Source: Ixodes scapularis
Lineage: Eukaryota; Arthropoda; Arachnida; Ixodida; Ixodidae
Length of the DNA stretch: 64,000 nt
Assembly (NCBI RefSeq): GCF_016920785.2
Contig: NW_024609879.1
Location: 14,385,145 to 14,449,144 of the forward strand
Reading direction: 5' to 3'
The translations under genes and the position numbers were made by a program. How positions within the stretch are numbered: the first letter of the stretch is position 1; each line of letters begins with the position of its first letter. Of the stretch, positions 33,915 to 44,590 are shown one piece after another. The notes under the pieces are model-generated. The model saw nothing but the letters and a program-made list of their open reading frames with translations, was not told the origin of the DNA and did not search any database.

Positions 33915-34130
33915 CTAGATGAGGCGGGCGCCCCGGGCTAGCTCTTCAAGGGTCTCAAAGGTACGGTGGATCAGGTAGACGTGGTACCTGGGGTGACACT
34001 GTCTTCTGACCCGAGCTACTCTGTCCGACTCCGGTGACTTCGGGTCCGTCCTCTTGAAGAGCTCTTGCATGACCCGAACGTACCGGACCAGACTTTCATC
34101 CGGGTGCTGCGTCCTGTGAGCATTCCTGCA
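33915..34130 (-). pseudogene. gag: Gypsy 2 gag fragment
   Basis: TQHPDESLVRYVRVMQELFK and RRQCHPRYHVYL match the C-terminal half of the gypsy 1 Gag core. The N-terminal half is absent; A/C-rich unrelated sequence (34131-34342) takes its place. Confidence 0.85.
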
Positions 34131-34342
34131 AGCACAAAAAAAGAAACGCCCCCAAAAACCCAACACAAGCGCGCAAAACGATTGCCGCAGTCACAAAGAC
34201 ACAGTCACAAACACGCCAATACAACAAACGTGGACGTGACGGATGCACGAAACAACGATAGGAAACACGGGGTATGGGAAAAAAAAAAACTTACCGAAAG
34301 AAGAAACCAAGCCCCGTGAAATTCCTGCGAGTGGGTAGCATA

Positions 34343-34358
34343 CCACGGTTGGGCGCCA
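34343..34358 (-). promoter_or_regulatory. Primer-binding site of gypsy 2 (tRNA-Lys-like)
   Basis: The minus strand reads TGGCGCCCAACCGTGG one base inside the LTR. It matches the tRNA-Lys(1,2) site except for one extra C. Confidence 0.82.
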
Positions 34359-34359
34359 T

Positions 34360-34649
34360 TGTGGTCGGTTTGCCTTGCTGCATACCCGACCCGGAGGAAT
34401 AACATGGAGCCAACGGTTTCAACAACAAGAAATTACATTTAATGGGACATGGACGAGACAATTAACATTGCTACCGGCGCTGCCGAAGTCCAGGCAGCGA
34501 CTCTCTGAGCGCCGCCTCTGATGCGCCTTATCATGGCGGCGCACGCGATGTGCGCGCGGCTGGCGTGACGTCGCCACGACGCGGGAAACGTTCGGCACCC
34601 TTGCCTCGCAGTCGGGCAACTGGGCTGGGAAGCCGCCAGGGTGCCCACA
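34360..34649 (-). repeat. 5' LTR of gypsy 2
   Basis: 290 bp with TG...CA ends, followed by the target duplication GTAT. Confidence 0.9.
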
Positions 34650-34945
34650 GTATCGAGACCGAAAAGTCACCGCAGAAGGCAATGCTGCGCTTGCGTGATA
34701 CATCAACACTCGAGTAGCTTTCGCAGGCCACAACACTCTTAAAAACGCTCAAGAAAACTGAGAGAAAACCGGCGATCGGAATGCTAAGTTCGACACCTAA
34801 TCAACCGCCCTCGCGATTTCTTTTTGTTTGCTGTCTTGTACCGACAAACTTGAAAAAAAAAAGGTCGCCATTAGAACATTGAAGGCCCAGAATTTATGTC
34901 TTGTCACTTGGCAAGCTCCCGAAGCCTCGGTATGCGACCGGGGAT

Positions 34946-35110
34946 CCGGACATTTCGGTGTAAGACGTTTCGGTATAGGGCGTTTCGGTGCGGTCTTTTC
35001 GGTGCACGGACTATTCGGTGCTCGAACGTTCCGGTGCACGGAATTTTCCGTGCATGGTCTTTTTGGTATAAGACGATTCAGTGTACGGACGTTTCGGTGC
35101 ACGGACATTG
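34946..35110. repeat. 16-bp minisatellite, about ten units
   Basis: Each unit has GACRTTTCGGTGCAC with small changes. It translates to a spurious repetitive peptide on the minus strand. Confidence 0.85.
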
Positions 35111-35858
35111 CGCCGTAAATATGTGCCTTGAATTATTTTTTTAGGATTACAATTTAATTTTCGTATATGTAACTGTTCCTCAATTTTTCAAACAGTTTTG
35201 CAAGCTCTTAAATGAGAGGAACTCTCAAATTTAAAGCAATGTTATCGGCTCACTCTTTTTTTCTTCTTCTGGCAACACATATTTTTTTTATTACCAATAG
35301 AATTGCGAACTTGAAACAATGGCTGAGTTGAGCACAAGACAGTGAGCAGTGATCAAGTTTTTAAGATGAGAAATCAGAGTTACTCGCCAAATATTTCGTG
35401 CCAGTAATTCGATAAAACCATATTGTAAATATGGTTCTCTAGAGTTAATTCTCTAAAACGCAACACCAGCCAAACTCACACAACTTCGGTCTCTACATAA
35501 ACCATATATTAAACTAATTTAGCATGTCCTTGTCGGGGACCCGGTCAACTCACCAAAATATTCGTCATTAGTGAGTAGAAAACCACATTTTTCTTAGTCG
35601 CAAGCTTCGAAGCACCACTGCAATTGAAATTCATGAAAATCTGAATGACGAGACAACAACCACGAAAAATTAACAAGGGGTGAACTTCTCATTCATTTAT
35701 TTGTGCTTCTGCCCCCAAAGTTTGCAATAAAAATTGAAATTAATTGATTACTTCCGCATAATTTCTATGTATTTTGTGAAGTCACGTTTTTAGTGGTCCA
35801 CAAGACTTTGGAGAAAGAAAACCGTATTTTGATTGTCTCTGCACTGAAAAGTCCGTAC

Positions 35859-36280
35859 TATCGGGGAAAAATGAAATGCGAACAGAGGAGCGCGTGGCTC
35901 GCGGTACAGGCTGCGCCGCCTGGAAGTGAACCTAGGGGCGAGGGTGCGTGGCCTACTTCGATGTGTTTACGCTCCTCGATTGGCGCTCCCCCAGCTTTGG
36001 CAGTGCGCCTCTCAGTGCGCTGAAAGCTGTCACCGCTATTTTTGCCTGCTCGGCGAGTGCGGCGAGCTTCTTTGCACCGCAAGCGCTGAGCCAGCAAAGA
36101 TAGCGGTGATAGCTTTCAGCGCACTGAGAGGTGCACTGCTGAAGCTTGGGGAGCGCCAATCGAGGGGCATGAACACGTCGAAGTAGGCCACGCACCCTCG
36201 CCCCCAGGTTCACTTCCAGGCGGCGCAGCCTGTACCGCGAGCCACGCGCTCCTCTGTTCGCATTTCATTTTTCCCCGATA
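35859..36280. repeat. 422-bp near-perfect fold-back
   Basis: The left arm starts TATCGGGGAAAAATGAAATG and the right arm ends with its complement CATTTCATTTTTCCCCGATA. The arms are ~190 bp with few mismatches around a ~50-base loop near 36065. GTAC lies on both sides (35855-35858 and 36281-36284), consistent with a 4-bp duplication. It interrupts the 16-bp array. Confidence 0.9.
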
Positions 36281-36345
36281 GTACACCGAAAATTCCGCGC
36301 ACCGAAATGTCCGTGCACCAAAAAGTCCGCGCCGAAAACAGTGGG

Positions 36346-37676
36346 TCCCGTTCCGTAGGCAGTGACGTCACTGTTGTCGCGCTGCTTGAGTTTATATTTG
36401 ATGAGATGTACAACGAAAAGATTTAGTTATAGGCAACCCTAAAATCTCGTTCTAAATAGCAAATAAACGTGAATTGCGAACGACATAAACGTCCTTGCGC
36501 AGGGGCGGTAACGTATTACTTATCCCTACGTCACAGCGAGGAGCCGTCAGGTTGAACCACTCCATGCGGCAAAACTAATTTAAAAAAAAAAGAAAATTAA
36601 ACTGTCACATTGGGAACTAAATTGGTCAGACTGGTCGAACTAGCCTAATGAGGAATTAATGTGGTCAGGTTATTCCAGGCAATCAAACAGGCCCATACGA
36701 GGAAATGAACCAGTCTCACAGACTGGTGTTGGTCAGTCTCCAGAAAATTCACGATAAATTTGACAAGCAACTAACCTTTAAACGCCTTCCTCCCAATACT
36801 CCTAAAACATTTCTTGTATAGCATAGCATCAGAAGGTCCCAAACACAATGGTGTTGAATATCTCACAATTAGGATTATTTTAGACACACAAAATGAATGT
36901 ATATTGCGTCCTATGATAACACGTTTTAGAAAAAGTCTTAGGAAACAAGCACTTCACCCTTGTTCAACACCCACAATTTTATTAGGTCATAGGTATAAAA
37001 AAAATTAATGCGCACCTTTTCGATCTGTGAGTGGTGTAAAGGACCATTTATTTGCTATTTTTGTAATTTCTTGTAAAGATATCGCCTGGAGTGACAAAAT
37101 ACAGATACGTTCTTGCGATGATAAAAAAATATTAAATTCGAGCTGTGATTTGTTTTCATATAAAAATAAATTTGTCCGAATCGTCAAGTCATGTAACGCT
37201 CAGTCCTAGAACGGTCATGAGTATAACGGTACGCTGAAAATGCTTCGGTGCGTGGAAAATGTTTAGTCTAACATTTTGCTTAATAAATTTATTTTTCTGT
37301 CCGTGTAGAAATACTAAAATGTTAAAAAAAGGCCCACTAAGATATTTTCAAACTTTCATCGATGACAAGCTGCTTGCGATTGTTCACGAGGGTGATTTCA
37401 CGCGAGATCGAACCTGCAAGTCCACTCAACATTTTTATTTTTTCTGTTTCCTTTTATATGTGATGTACACACGAATGAATCGTACGAAACTGAAATTTTT
37501 CTCGAAAACACGTTTTCACTACGATAAAAAAAATGTTCCAAGATTGCGGGACGGTCCTGCTCCCACCGGGGACTGCCACCTTTGCGATCCTGTGGAAGGC
37601 AGGCAAATAGCGGTAGGCAGAAATGTTTCCTGTTTCATGTAGTACACCAAAGTTTAAGTCAACTGCGTGCAAATAT
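36346..37676. other. Unassigned AT-rich stretch
   Basis: No element identified apart from one unit like the 16-bp motif near 37225. Short frames are not convincing. Confidence 0.4.
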
Positions 37677-38283
37677 TGTCACGAATGAAGGTGACGAAAA
37701 GCCGAACAGTGAACTGAAAATAAAGATTTAATGGGCGAACTTGTGCCAACCAAAAATTAGTAAAGAAAGAGCGTCGGGGTAGCAGAAAAGCAGGCGGCGA
37801 TTCGGCGGCGAATCCGAGAGCGCGAGCGAGACTGACTCGACAAGGTCGCGGGTAGCTGCTTATCTACCGTGCGTCACTATCTCGAAAATTCGGCAAAGAA
37901 GGCTCGAGCGTCGCGCGCTCGGGGCGAGGATGAACTGGCACTTTCGAGAATAACAAAGCAGAGGGAAAGTTACGTCTGGTGCGAGAATGAACGGGAATCT
38001 TCTAGAAGACCGTGACCAAGCGTTGCTTTCTCGGCTCGGGAATGGCTAAAACATTTACAGTGAAACGAAATAAGCATGCAGTCCCTTACGAAGATGGCAG
38101 ATCTGGACTTATATAAAATAAACAAATATGGATATATAAAAAATTGGGCAGATCTGGCCGTGTCAAGCACATCAGTTTATATAATAAGCCTTATATAACC
38201 AGATCTGTCAAATTTTTATATATCCATATCTGGGTCTGCCAAATAGGAGTATATCTGCCTCCCATATCAGGGTGCTTTTTTTT

Positions 38284-38917
38284 TATTCTTGCAGATTTGT
38301 TTTTAAAAAAAGTCATGAAAGCCACACTTATGCGGTTTCTGTGAGTGAGTTACACGCCCAGGGGGACATTACGTGAACGCTAAGCTTTGCGATTACTCGG
38401 CTAATTAATTAAAATTCACTAATGAACTTTCAATTAGTGAAAATAGACATACGGTTCCAATAAGCAGCTAGCGGGGCGTCGTCCAAAATCCCTAAATCAG
38501 TCATTTTCAGAAAGTCTTTCAGCGCGTGAGAAGCGCACTAAAGCCACCACTCGTGGAACAGGTACAATGCTAGTGGTTTCGGTAAGGCGCCCGCGCAATT
38601 TTTCTGTCTCTTATCTCGCCCCAGCCTTGTACCTGGTCTACAAGTGGTAACTTCATTGCACTACTGCGCTTCACACGCGCTCAGTCTTTCTAAACATTAC
38701 TGGTATAGGGATTTCGGACGACACTCAGCAAGTTTCTAATTGAAACCATATGTCTATTTTCACTAATTAAAAGTTAATTAATGAATTTTATTTAATTAGC
38801 CGACTTATCGCAAAGATTAGCAGACTACATAACGTCCCCCTGGGCGTATCACTCTCGCACATACCGCATAAGTGTAGCGTTCACGGCTTCTTTTAAAAAA
38901 GATCTGCAAGAATAAAA
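38284..38917. repeat. 634-bp fold-back inside element X
   Basis: ATTCTTGCAGATTTGTTTTT at the left matches the complement of AAAAGATCTGCAAGAAT at the right. Blocks such as CGCCCAGGGGGAC and TTAGTGAAAATAGACATA pair along ~300-bp arms. The arms are diverged. Confidence 0.82.
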
Positions 38918-39333
38918 ACAAAAAACAAAAAAAACGGAATTTACCGTGCTGGTAGTTGACTCTTTGACCCTTCACAGCGGGAGCAATGGTAAATTGTGCC
39001 GCGCTCGGCTGTAGCAATTACCCGTCCCGACAATCGTTTCGTCAGCATGAACCGCGAGAAAGAGTGTCCGTCAAGTTAGAGAAAGTACAAGCGGGCGGAG
39101 AGGGATACGCCCGCGGATGACCTAGCATTGTTTACCAGTATTTCGCAAAATCGTAACAATCTCTCTACAAGCGACTCGTAAAGCCGCTCGTCAAATTTTG
39201 GAACGCGTAATTAAGAGTCTGTGCTGCTGTTGTTTTTTGGCGACACGTCAAAACTTTGTCGGCGGCATGTCGAAAGTTTCTGTTTGTAGCGCGATCGCTC
39301 CAATGCCGAAACATTCTGCACAATGATTCTCGA

Positions 39334-40180
39334 GGCTGCCAGGAGATAGACACGGCCTAAATCTAGAGGTAATCTGGAAGAATACAGTTAGGAAAAACGA
39401 TCAATTGTCACGAAGTAGGTTGCAGCGCACTTACGTTGACGAGACGCGACTTGAAAGGTGTTGTACGAGGGAGATGTCGACACGGCCACGGCAAAACCAT
39501 CACTCGAACACAGAAACGAGAAGGTGCCCATGAAGATTCAACACGATATAGCACAAGCTGTCGTTTGTAGAACCGAACACTAAACGGATCACAAAAAATT
39601 CTTGGGCTTCTTTGAAGAAATCGCTCGCAGAAGCAGACATACGCATCTGCCACAGAGGGAGAATTCACACGCCAAACTAGGTCCGGCTGAACGCATTCCG
39701 AAATCGGCAACGGCTAATGCGTCATCCGTCATACCACTTGACCACTCACCATTTACAACGCTTTAAGCTTAGGGAGAGAGAAAATGATCGAAGGAGCGGC
39801 CAAAACGGGGTTTCACGAACAAAAGGCATCTCTTTGGGCCACAACCAGATGTATCACTTGTAACGAAGGTTGACAGTACTGTGAATGCTATGTGTGGCCT
39901 TGGGCGCCAGGCAGGTGCGATGTCTTGCTTTGTCACCAGATTCTAGACTGTAGCCACGTGACCCTAACCGGAGACACGATTGGCCTAAAACACGCGTAGC
40001 GTCTACCCTGCTGTCAATACCGAGTGAACATACAGCTCTATGGTCTAGCTTTTGAACTCAAAACGATGCGAGTTTCAAGATACTATGTTTTACGCTGTAT
40101 GAACCACATTATAATTTTAAATGAAAACATTAACGCGACTATTTTTTGTGCATTATGTCGACAAATAAATAGATAAATAA

Positions 40181-40235
<55 letters not shown>

Positions 40236-40495
40236 AATAAATTTAAAATCCCGTGTACACTGTTTAAAATTTTTTTACGAACGAGTTATACATAAAAGAC
40301 ACCACGGACAGCACATCTTCCGACTTTCAACACACGATGAATCGCCGTCGCTCGCAAACGAACGGATGCGATGCTGCGCGAACGGTTTTGAAAGAGCTGC
40401 GTATTGTACTCCGGGCGCAACGGCTTCCGTTCGAAGGGAAAAGGATTCGGGACGGCGAAGTAGCGTCTTGCATCTTGAGTAAGCTAACGGTTCGT
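39334..40495 (-). repeat. Dispersed core repeat, copy 1 (in element X)
   Basis: Homologous to 55764-57125: shared blocks include GGCTGCCAGGAGATAG, AAGTAGGTTGCAGCGCACTT, CTAACCGGAGACACGATTGG and ACACACGATGAATCGCCG. A minus-strand frame (39710-39408) has FSVRFYKRQLVLYRVESS, which parallels FSVRFGKWQRVLHRVESS in copy 2. Function unknown. Confidence 0.75.
40182..40231. repeat. (TA)n microsatellite
   Basis: About 50 bases of alternating T and A. Confidence 0.95.
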
Positions 40496-41175
40496 TTTTA
40501 CCCGCTCAATTTAGCGGGGAAACATGAAAAAAAAATTAGTTTCACTGCCAGATTTCGCGGGAAAATTGACGTCACGTGACATACGTACCAATTCAATTTC
40601 TCGCTATATTTAGCGGGGCGGTTACACCGACGGCGACGCCAACACCGCTTAACTCGGGAACGGGTGCCTAAGAGCTGCGACTAAAATCCATTATTTGATT
40701 AACTCGCGTTCCAATCGCACTTCGTCATATTGTCACACGTCAAACATACGACCAAATTTCATTTGTCTTTCAATCTTCAAATTGCGCAATTGATTAATTG
40801 GTCCAAATACCTGGAATAACTTCACTTAACGATGTTAACAATAGTTAACCAATCACATGAGACTCATGCAATATAGATCAATCAACTAGAGTCTTAGCGA
40901 GTACATGTACTTGTTGCTTGCACGACTGAAACGGGCCCATATATCATTATCAAGGGCGCTACATTTGCACGCGTATATGGTGATATATGGCCGTATTTAC
41001 GCACTTATACGGCCAGATCTGGCAGTATTTGCCCACCTATATGGCGAAATACGGCCGTATTAGCTCCCATATCTGGCGAAATACAGCCCTATTTGACTGC
41101 TTATATTATCATATCTGAACGTATATAAAATATATCAGGGCCATAACTGGCATTTTCGTACGGGGTGTAACAATC

Positions 41176-41525
41176 CTAACGCGCGTAGAACGGCTTGAGT
41201 CGAACTACGTGGACGACTTCGGGTTGTGGCTGGTGGCGTCCTGATGGTCGAGTTCCGTCAGGGAGCACCTCGCAGTTCAAGTCCCCAAGGCGGCGGATGA
41301 CCTTGTAGGGTCCGAAGTAGCGTTTTAACAGTTTCTCGCTGAGGCCTCGGCGGCGAATGGGCGTCCACACCCATACCCTGTCTCCGGGCTGAAACTCCAC
41401 GTCGCGGCGACGAAGGTTGTACCGGCCAGTGTCGAGACGTTGCTGGTCCTTTATTCGAAGACGGGCTAGCTGGCGTACTTCTTGTGCTCGTTGGGTGACC
41501 AGCTGGGCGTCATCTGTGCCGGCGT
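41176..41525 (-). pseudogene. pol: Gypsy D integrase C-terminal tail
   Basis: The frame has FQPGDRVWVWTPIRRRGLSE, KRYFGPYKVIRRLGDLNCEV and ends HVVRLKPFYAR, the C-terminal domain of Ty3/gypsy integrases. Upstream (higher coordinates) QLVTQRAQEVRQLARLRIKD continues to about 41525, where it stops abruptly at plus-oriented LTR sequence. The rest of pol is absent. Confidence 0.85.
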
Positions 41526-41618
41526 CCGTCGGGACTTATTTTTGGTTGGCACGAGTTCGCCCATTAAACCTTTATTTTCAGTTCACTATTCGGCTTTTCG
41601 TCACCTTCATTCGTGACA
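41526..41618 (+). repeat. Partial 5' LTR of gypsy C
   Basis: The last ~90 bases of the same LTR family as 37677-38035, in the opposite orientation, ending CATTCGTGACA. The rest was lost at the junction with gypsy D. Confidence 0.82.
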
Positions 41619-41622
41619 TTTC

Positions 41623-41640
41623 TGGTGGAGGTGCGGGGTA
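41623..41640 (+). promoter_or_regulatory. Candidate primer-binding site of gypsy C
   Basis: TGGTGGAGGTGCGGGGTA begins four bases after the LTR end. It starts with the obligatory TGG. I cannot assign the tRNA. The same segment is present inverted at 43353-43370. Confidence 0.6.
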
Positions 41641-43023
41641 TGAAACTCGTGCAGCGTACCATTACAAGAACTCGATCAGCCAGCGCCATTTCCCGACGAC
41701 CTTCCGTTGAAGACTCGGAGCATCGTGCCAGGCACCGTTTTCAAGGGCAAGCTCCTGAATGCGGACCACTTCCGGCGAGGACAAGGCAAGCGAAGACGAC
41801 GATGGCCAGCAGTCGCCGAACCCCGCCGCTCCTGCCGTCGCCTACCTAACCGTCGATCTTCGTACGCCGATTCCCTTCCACGGCGAAATCCACGAGGATG
41901 TTGAAGACTGGATCAAGAACTACGAGCGTGTGGCGCGCCACAACGGATGGACTGCGGAGCAGTGCCTTCAGAACTTCTACTTTTCGCTGGGGGCTACTGC
42001 GAGGCATTGCTTCGAGAATCACGAGGCTTCGCTTACGTCGTGGGACATCTGTGTAGCCGAGTTGCAGCGGACGTTCGCCATCCTACACCGACGGGAGAGG
42101 GCAGAAGATCTCCTCCGGATTCAAACGCAGGGCCCCAACAAAAGCGTCACAAGCTTCGTAGAAGATGTCCTCCCCCTGAGCGCCCGTGCCGACCCACGAG
42201 CCGCAGACGACAAGAAGCTGTGGTCCTCATGCACGGGGTGAGAGATGACACCTTTGGAGGCCTCGTGCGCAACCCGCCGGGCACCGTTGAAGCCTTCGTC
42301 ATCGAGGCGACAAGCATCGAGCGCGCCCTCCAAGCGCGCGCTTCCCTCTACCAGAGACATCCAAGCGTCGCCGCAGCCACGCTGCTTAGTGGCAAAAACG
42401 CTTCTGGTACAGACATCCGCGAGATTATCCGGGAGGTCGTCCGGGAGGAACTCCGCCAGTTGCTGCCAGCCGCAAGTCGCCCAGCGACACTCCATCGCCG
42501 AGGCTGTGCGCGAGGAAGTACAACGGGCGGTTCACCCTGAGGTTCCCATCAACACATGACACCGGAGGAACCGATGCTAAGCTACGCCGCAATAGCCCGC
42601 CGAGCACCATCAGACCCGCCTCCGTACATGGCGCCTCCCCGACGTGTGCCTCCAGAGCCGCAGCGTTCCCGACGCCAGGAAGGTCGTGCGCACGTTCGTC
42701 CAGAACAAGTTGCGCCAAGGAAGAGCGACGTGTTGAGGACGGCCGATCGACGCCCGTTGTGCTACTACTGCGGGGAAGCCGACCACATCTACCGTCGAGG
42801 CCCCTACCGTCAGCTGGGCCTACGAGGGTTTGCGCCCAACGACCCTCGACCACGTCTTGGGGAGCGACCTCGGGACATCGAGGACTACCTCCGCCGCTCT
42901 TCCTCACCTGAGTCGTCCCGCAGCCAAGGATTCCGTTCACCGTCTCCCCGACGCTCGTCATCCCCCTTCCGCCGGTCTCGCCGAGATAGTTTGTCACCCA
43001 TCGCTTCCCGTCGTGAAACTTGA
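41640..43023 (+). pseudogene. gag: Gypsy C gag
   Basis: Pieces in three frames follow each other: residues with IPFHGEIHEDVEDWIKNYER and FYFSLGATARHCF (41759-42241), then GVRDDTFGGLVRNPPGTVEA (to 42540), then an Arg/Ser-rich tail (42556-43023) with the knuckle CYYCGEADHIYRRG, where the last Cys is Gly. At least two frameshifts are needed. This is a different gypsy lineage from gypsy 1 and 2. Confidence 0.83.
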
Positions 43024-43139
43024 ATGCGGCAATGCCGGGAGGTAGTATTGTCGAGGAGGAACGACGCCAGTATCCTCCACAAACGTCGGAGGGCTCCCCC
43101 ACTAGCGACGAGACTCATTAGAGCGAAGCTTCTGCGACG

Positions 43140-43352
43140 GTGTCCAATAACCTCGACGTAATCATCGACGGCCACGACGCGAAGGCGCTCATCGACACCG
43201 GAGCAGGCTATTCGGTTTTAAGTGGGGAGCTCTCTCGCCGCCTTCGGAAGGTGATGATGCCGTGGGATGGCCCGAGAATACGAACCGCCGGCCGACATCT
43301 TATCACACCAGTGGGAAGGTCTACTGCGCGCGTGGACATCCACGGAGAGACC
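43140..43352 (+). pseudogene. pol: Gypsy C protease fragment
   Basis: VIIDGHDAKALIDTGAGYSV has the retropepsin DTGA site. The frame continues to ARVDIHGETY and then enters inverted leader/LTR sequence at 43353, so the C-terminus and all of RT start are missing. Confidence 0.83.
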
Positions 43353-43738
43353 TACCCCGCACCTCCACCAGAAATGTCACGAATGAAGGTGACGAAAAGC
43401 CGAACAGTGAACTGAAAGTAAAGGTTTAATGGGCGAACTTGTGCCCACCAAAAATATATAAAGAAAGAGCGTCGAGGTAGCAGAAAAGCAGGCGGCGATT
43501 CGGCGGCGAATCCGAGAGCGCGATCGAGAATGACTCGAGAAGGTCGCGCGTAGCTGCTTATCTACCGTGCGTCACTATCTCGAAAGACCGGCAAAGAAGG
43601 CTCGAGCGTCGCGCGCTCAGGGCGAGGATGAACTGGCACTTTCGAGAATAACAAACCAGAGGGAACGTTACGTCTGGTGTGAGAATGAACGGGAATCTTC
43701 TAAAAGACCGTGACCAAGCGTTGCTTTCTCGGCTCTGC
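43353..43738 (-). repeat. Inverted LTR with leader of the gypsy C/D family
   Basis: It starts with the complement of the primer-binding region and then TGTCACGAATGAAGGTGACG at 43375. It runs to GGCTC at 43738 and so lacks the last ~55 bases of the LTR. It is joined directly to the protease of gypsy C, head to head. Confidence 0.85.
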
Positions 43739-44384
43739 GGGCGGCAATATTATGTTCTTTATGAATTAAAAAAAGATATAAAAAAATCTAAACTTTAGAC
43801 GAGGCGCAACAAATATACCAACTTTCAGGCCTTCTACCTTATTATGTATGGCATTAGTGTCCTTGAGAACTATACATATTATAGGCCAGGGCATCTAAAT
43901 TATACCTGCAAATTATGAGCTTTCAATAAAACTAGACACATAGAAAAATATATTTTGACAAAAACACATTTTCAAGAAAATACCAATATTGAAAAAACAA
44001 AATACAAAAAAAACCGTCTCCATTTTATTAAACTTCTGGGGTACAACTCTCCTTAGGCCAGGAAAAAAGAATGTACAAAAACATGTTGCATCATTTGCTT
44101 GGTGCAAAAGTTCTGAGCGGTCAAAGTGGCGGTTGCGAGGCGTCTTGACTCCCGCGTTTTTCGTTTCACACCGCTAAGGTTTTTTTTTAATGGGAAATAT
44201 TTTTTTGCCACAAATAGGAAATTTATGTGCTGTAGCTTGCTGTAATAAAAAACAAATTTCCAGATTCCTTTTTTAGTTTTTTCTTGTGGTTGTTCACGTG
44301 CACTCATGAAAGTTTACGCTCCTTAATCGTGCTTGGACTTCACATGTCTCGTTTAATAAAAGTGTAGGAAATAAAAGAACAATT

Positions 44385-44590
44385 CCTCGGGTACAATGGC
44401 TACGGGGCGCATATGTTACGGCGGAACCAAGAAGGAGGTTCATTTACGTTTGCCACGCGGTATACATGGTTCGCGGTCGCTGTCGCTGTCAGGAGCTAAG
44501 ATATTTGAGCTCACGTTTGCCGCGGGGCAAACGTACTCATTCCCCTTGGGTCCGAAGTAACATAAGCGCCCTGTACCCTTGTATCCCAGG
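44385..44590. repeat. 206-bp hairpin MITE in the left arm
   Basis: CCTCGGGTACAATGGCTACG is matched at the other end by GTACCCTTGTATCCCAGG. Inside, ATGTTACGGCGGAACC pairs with GGTCCGAAGTAACAT. A second copy lies at 46841-47030 in the right arm. Confidence 0.8.

Larger units (their letters stand above)
31883..34649 (-). mobile_element. Gypsy 2, internally deleted LTR retrotransposon
   Basis: LTRs at 34360-34649 and 31883-32163 flank a 2.2-kb interior with a gag fragment, zinc knuckle, protease and partial integrase on the minus strand. The target duplication GTAT is at 31879-31882 and 34650-34653. The gag N-terminus, all of RT and RNase H, and the integrase C-terminus are missing. Protein sequences are close to gypsy 1 but not identical, so this is a sister family. 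Confidence 0.9.
34946..36345. mobile_element. Element bounded by inverted 16-bp repeat arrays
   Basis: About ten units of a ~16-bp motif (CGGACGTTTCGGTGCA) run from 34946 to 35110. Complementary units (TGCACCGAAAAGTCCG type) lie at 35841-35858 and 36281-36345. The opposite orientations suggest the two ends of one non-autonomous element. No transposase is seen. A related unit also lies near 37225, so the right boundary is uncertain. Confidence 0.55.
38089..41158. mobile_element. Element X: 3.1-kb TA-flanked transposon
   Basis: TA dinucleotides at 38087-38088 and 41159-41160 flank inverted ends CGAAGATGGCAGATCTGG and CGAAAATGCCAGTTATGG. Both subterminal regions (38095-38270 and 40935-41158) are rich in CAGATCTGGC and TATATGG motifs. 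Inside are a fold-back, a 1.16-kb dispersed core and a TA microsatellite. TA flanks suggest a Tc1/mariner-type duplication, but no transposase is recognised. Confidence 0.7.
37677..41172 (-). repeat. LTR of gypsy D, split by a 3.1-kb element
   Basis: On the plus strand it starts TGTCACGAATGAAGGTGACG at 37677 and ends GTGTAACA at 41172, giving TG...CA ends once 38089-41158 is removed. The intact length would be about 422 bp. The part up to 38035 matches 43375-43738 closely. It abuts a minus-strand integrase tail, so it is a 3' LTR. Confidence 0.78.

Noticed and set aside
34797..35108. Repetitive 103-residue protein
   Set aside because: Translation of the 16-bp minisatellite; phase drifts between units.
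40183..40482. 99-residue frame starting with alternating Tyr-Ile
   Set aside because: The start is the (TA)n microsatellite.
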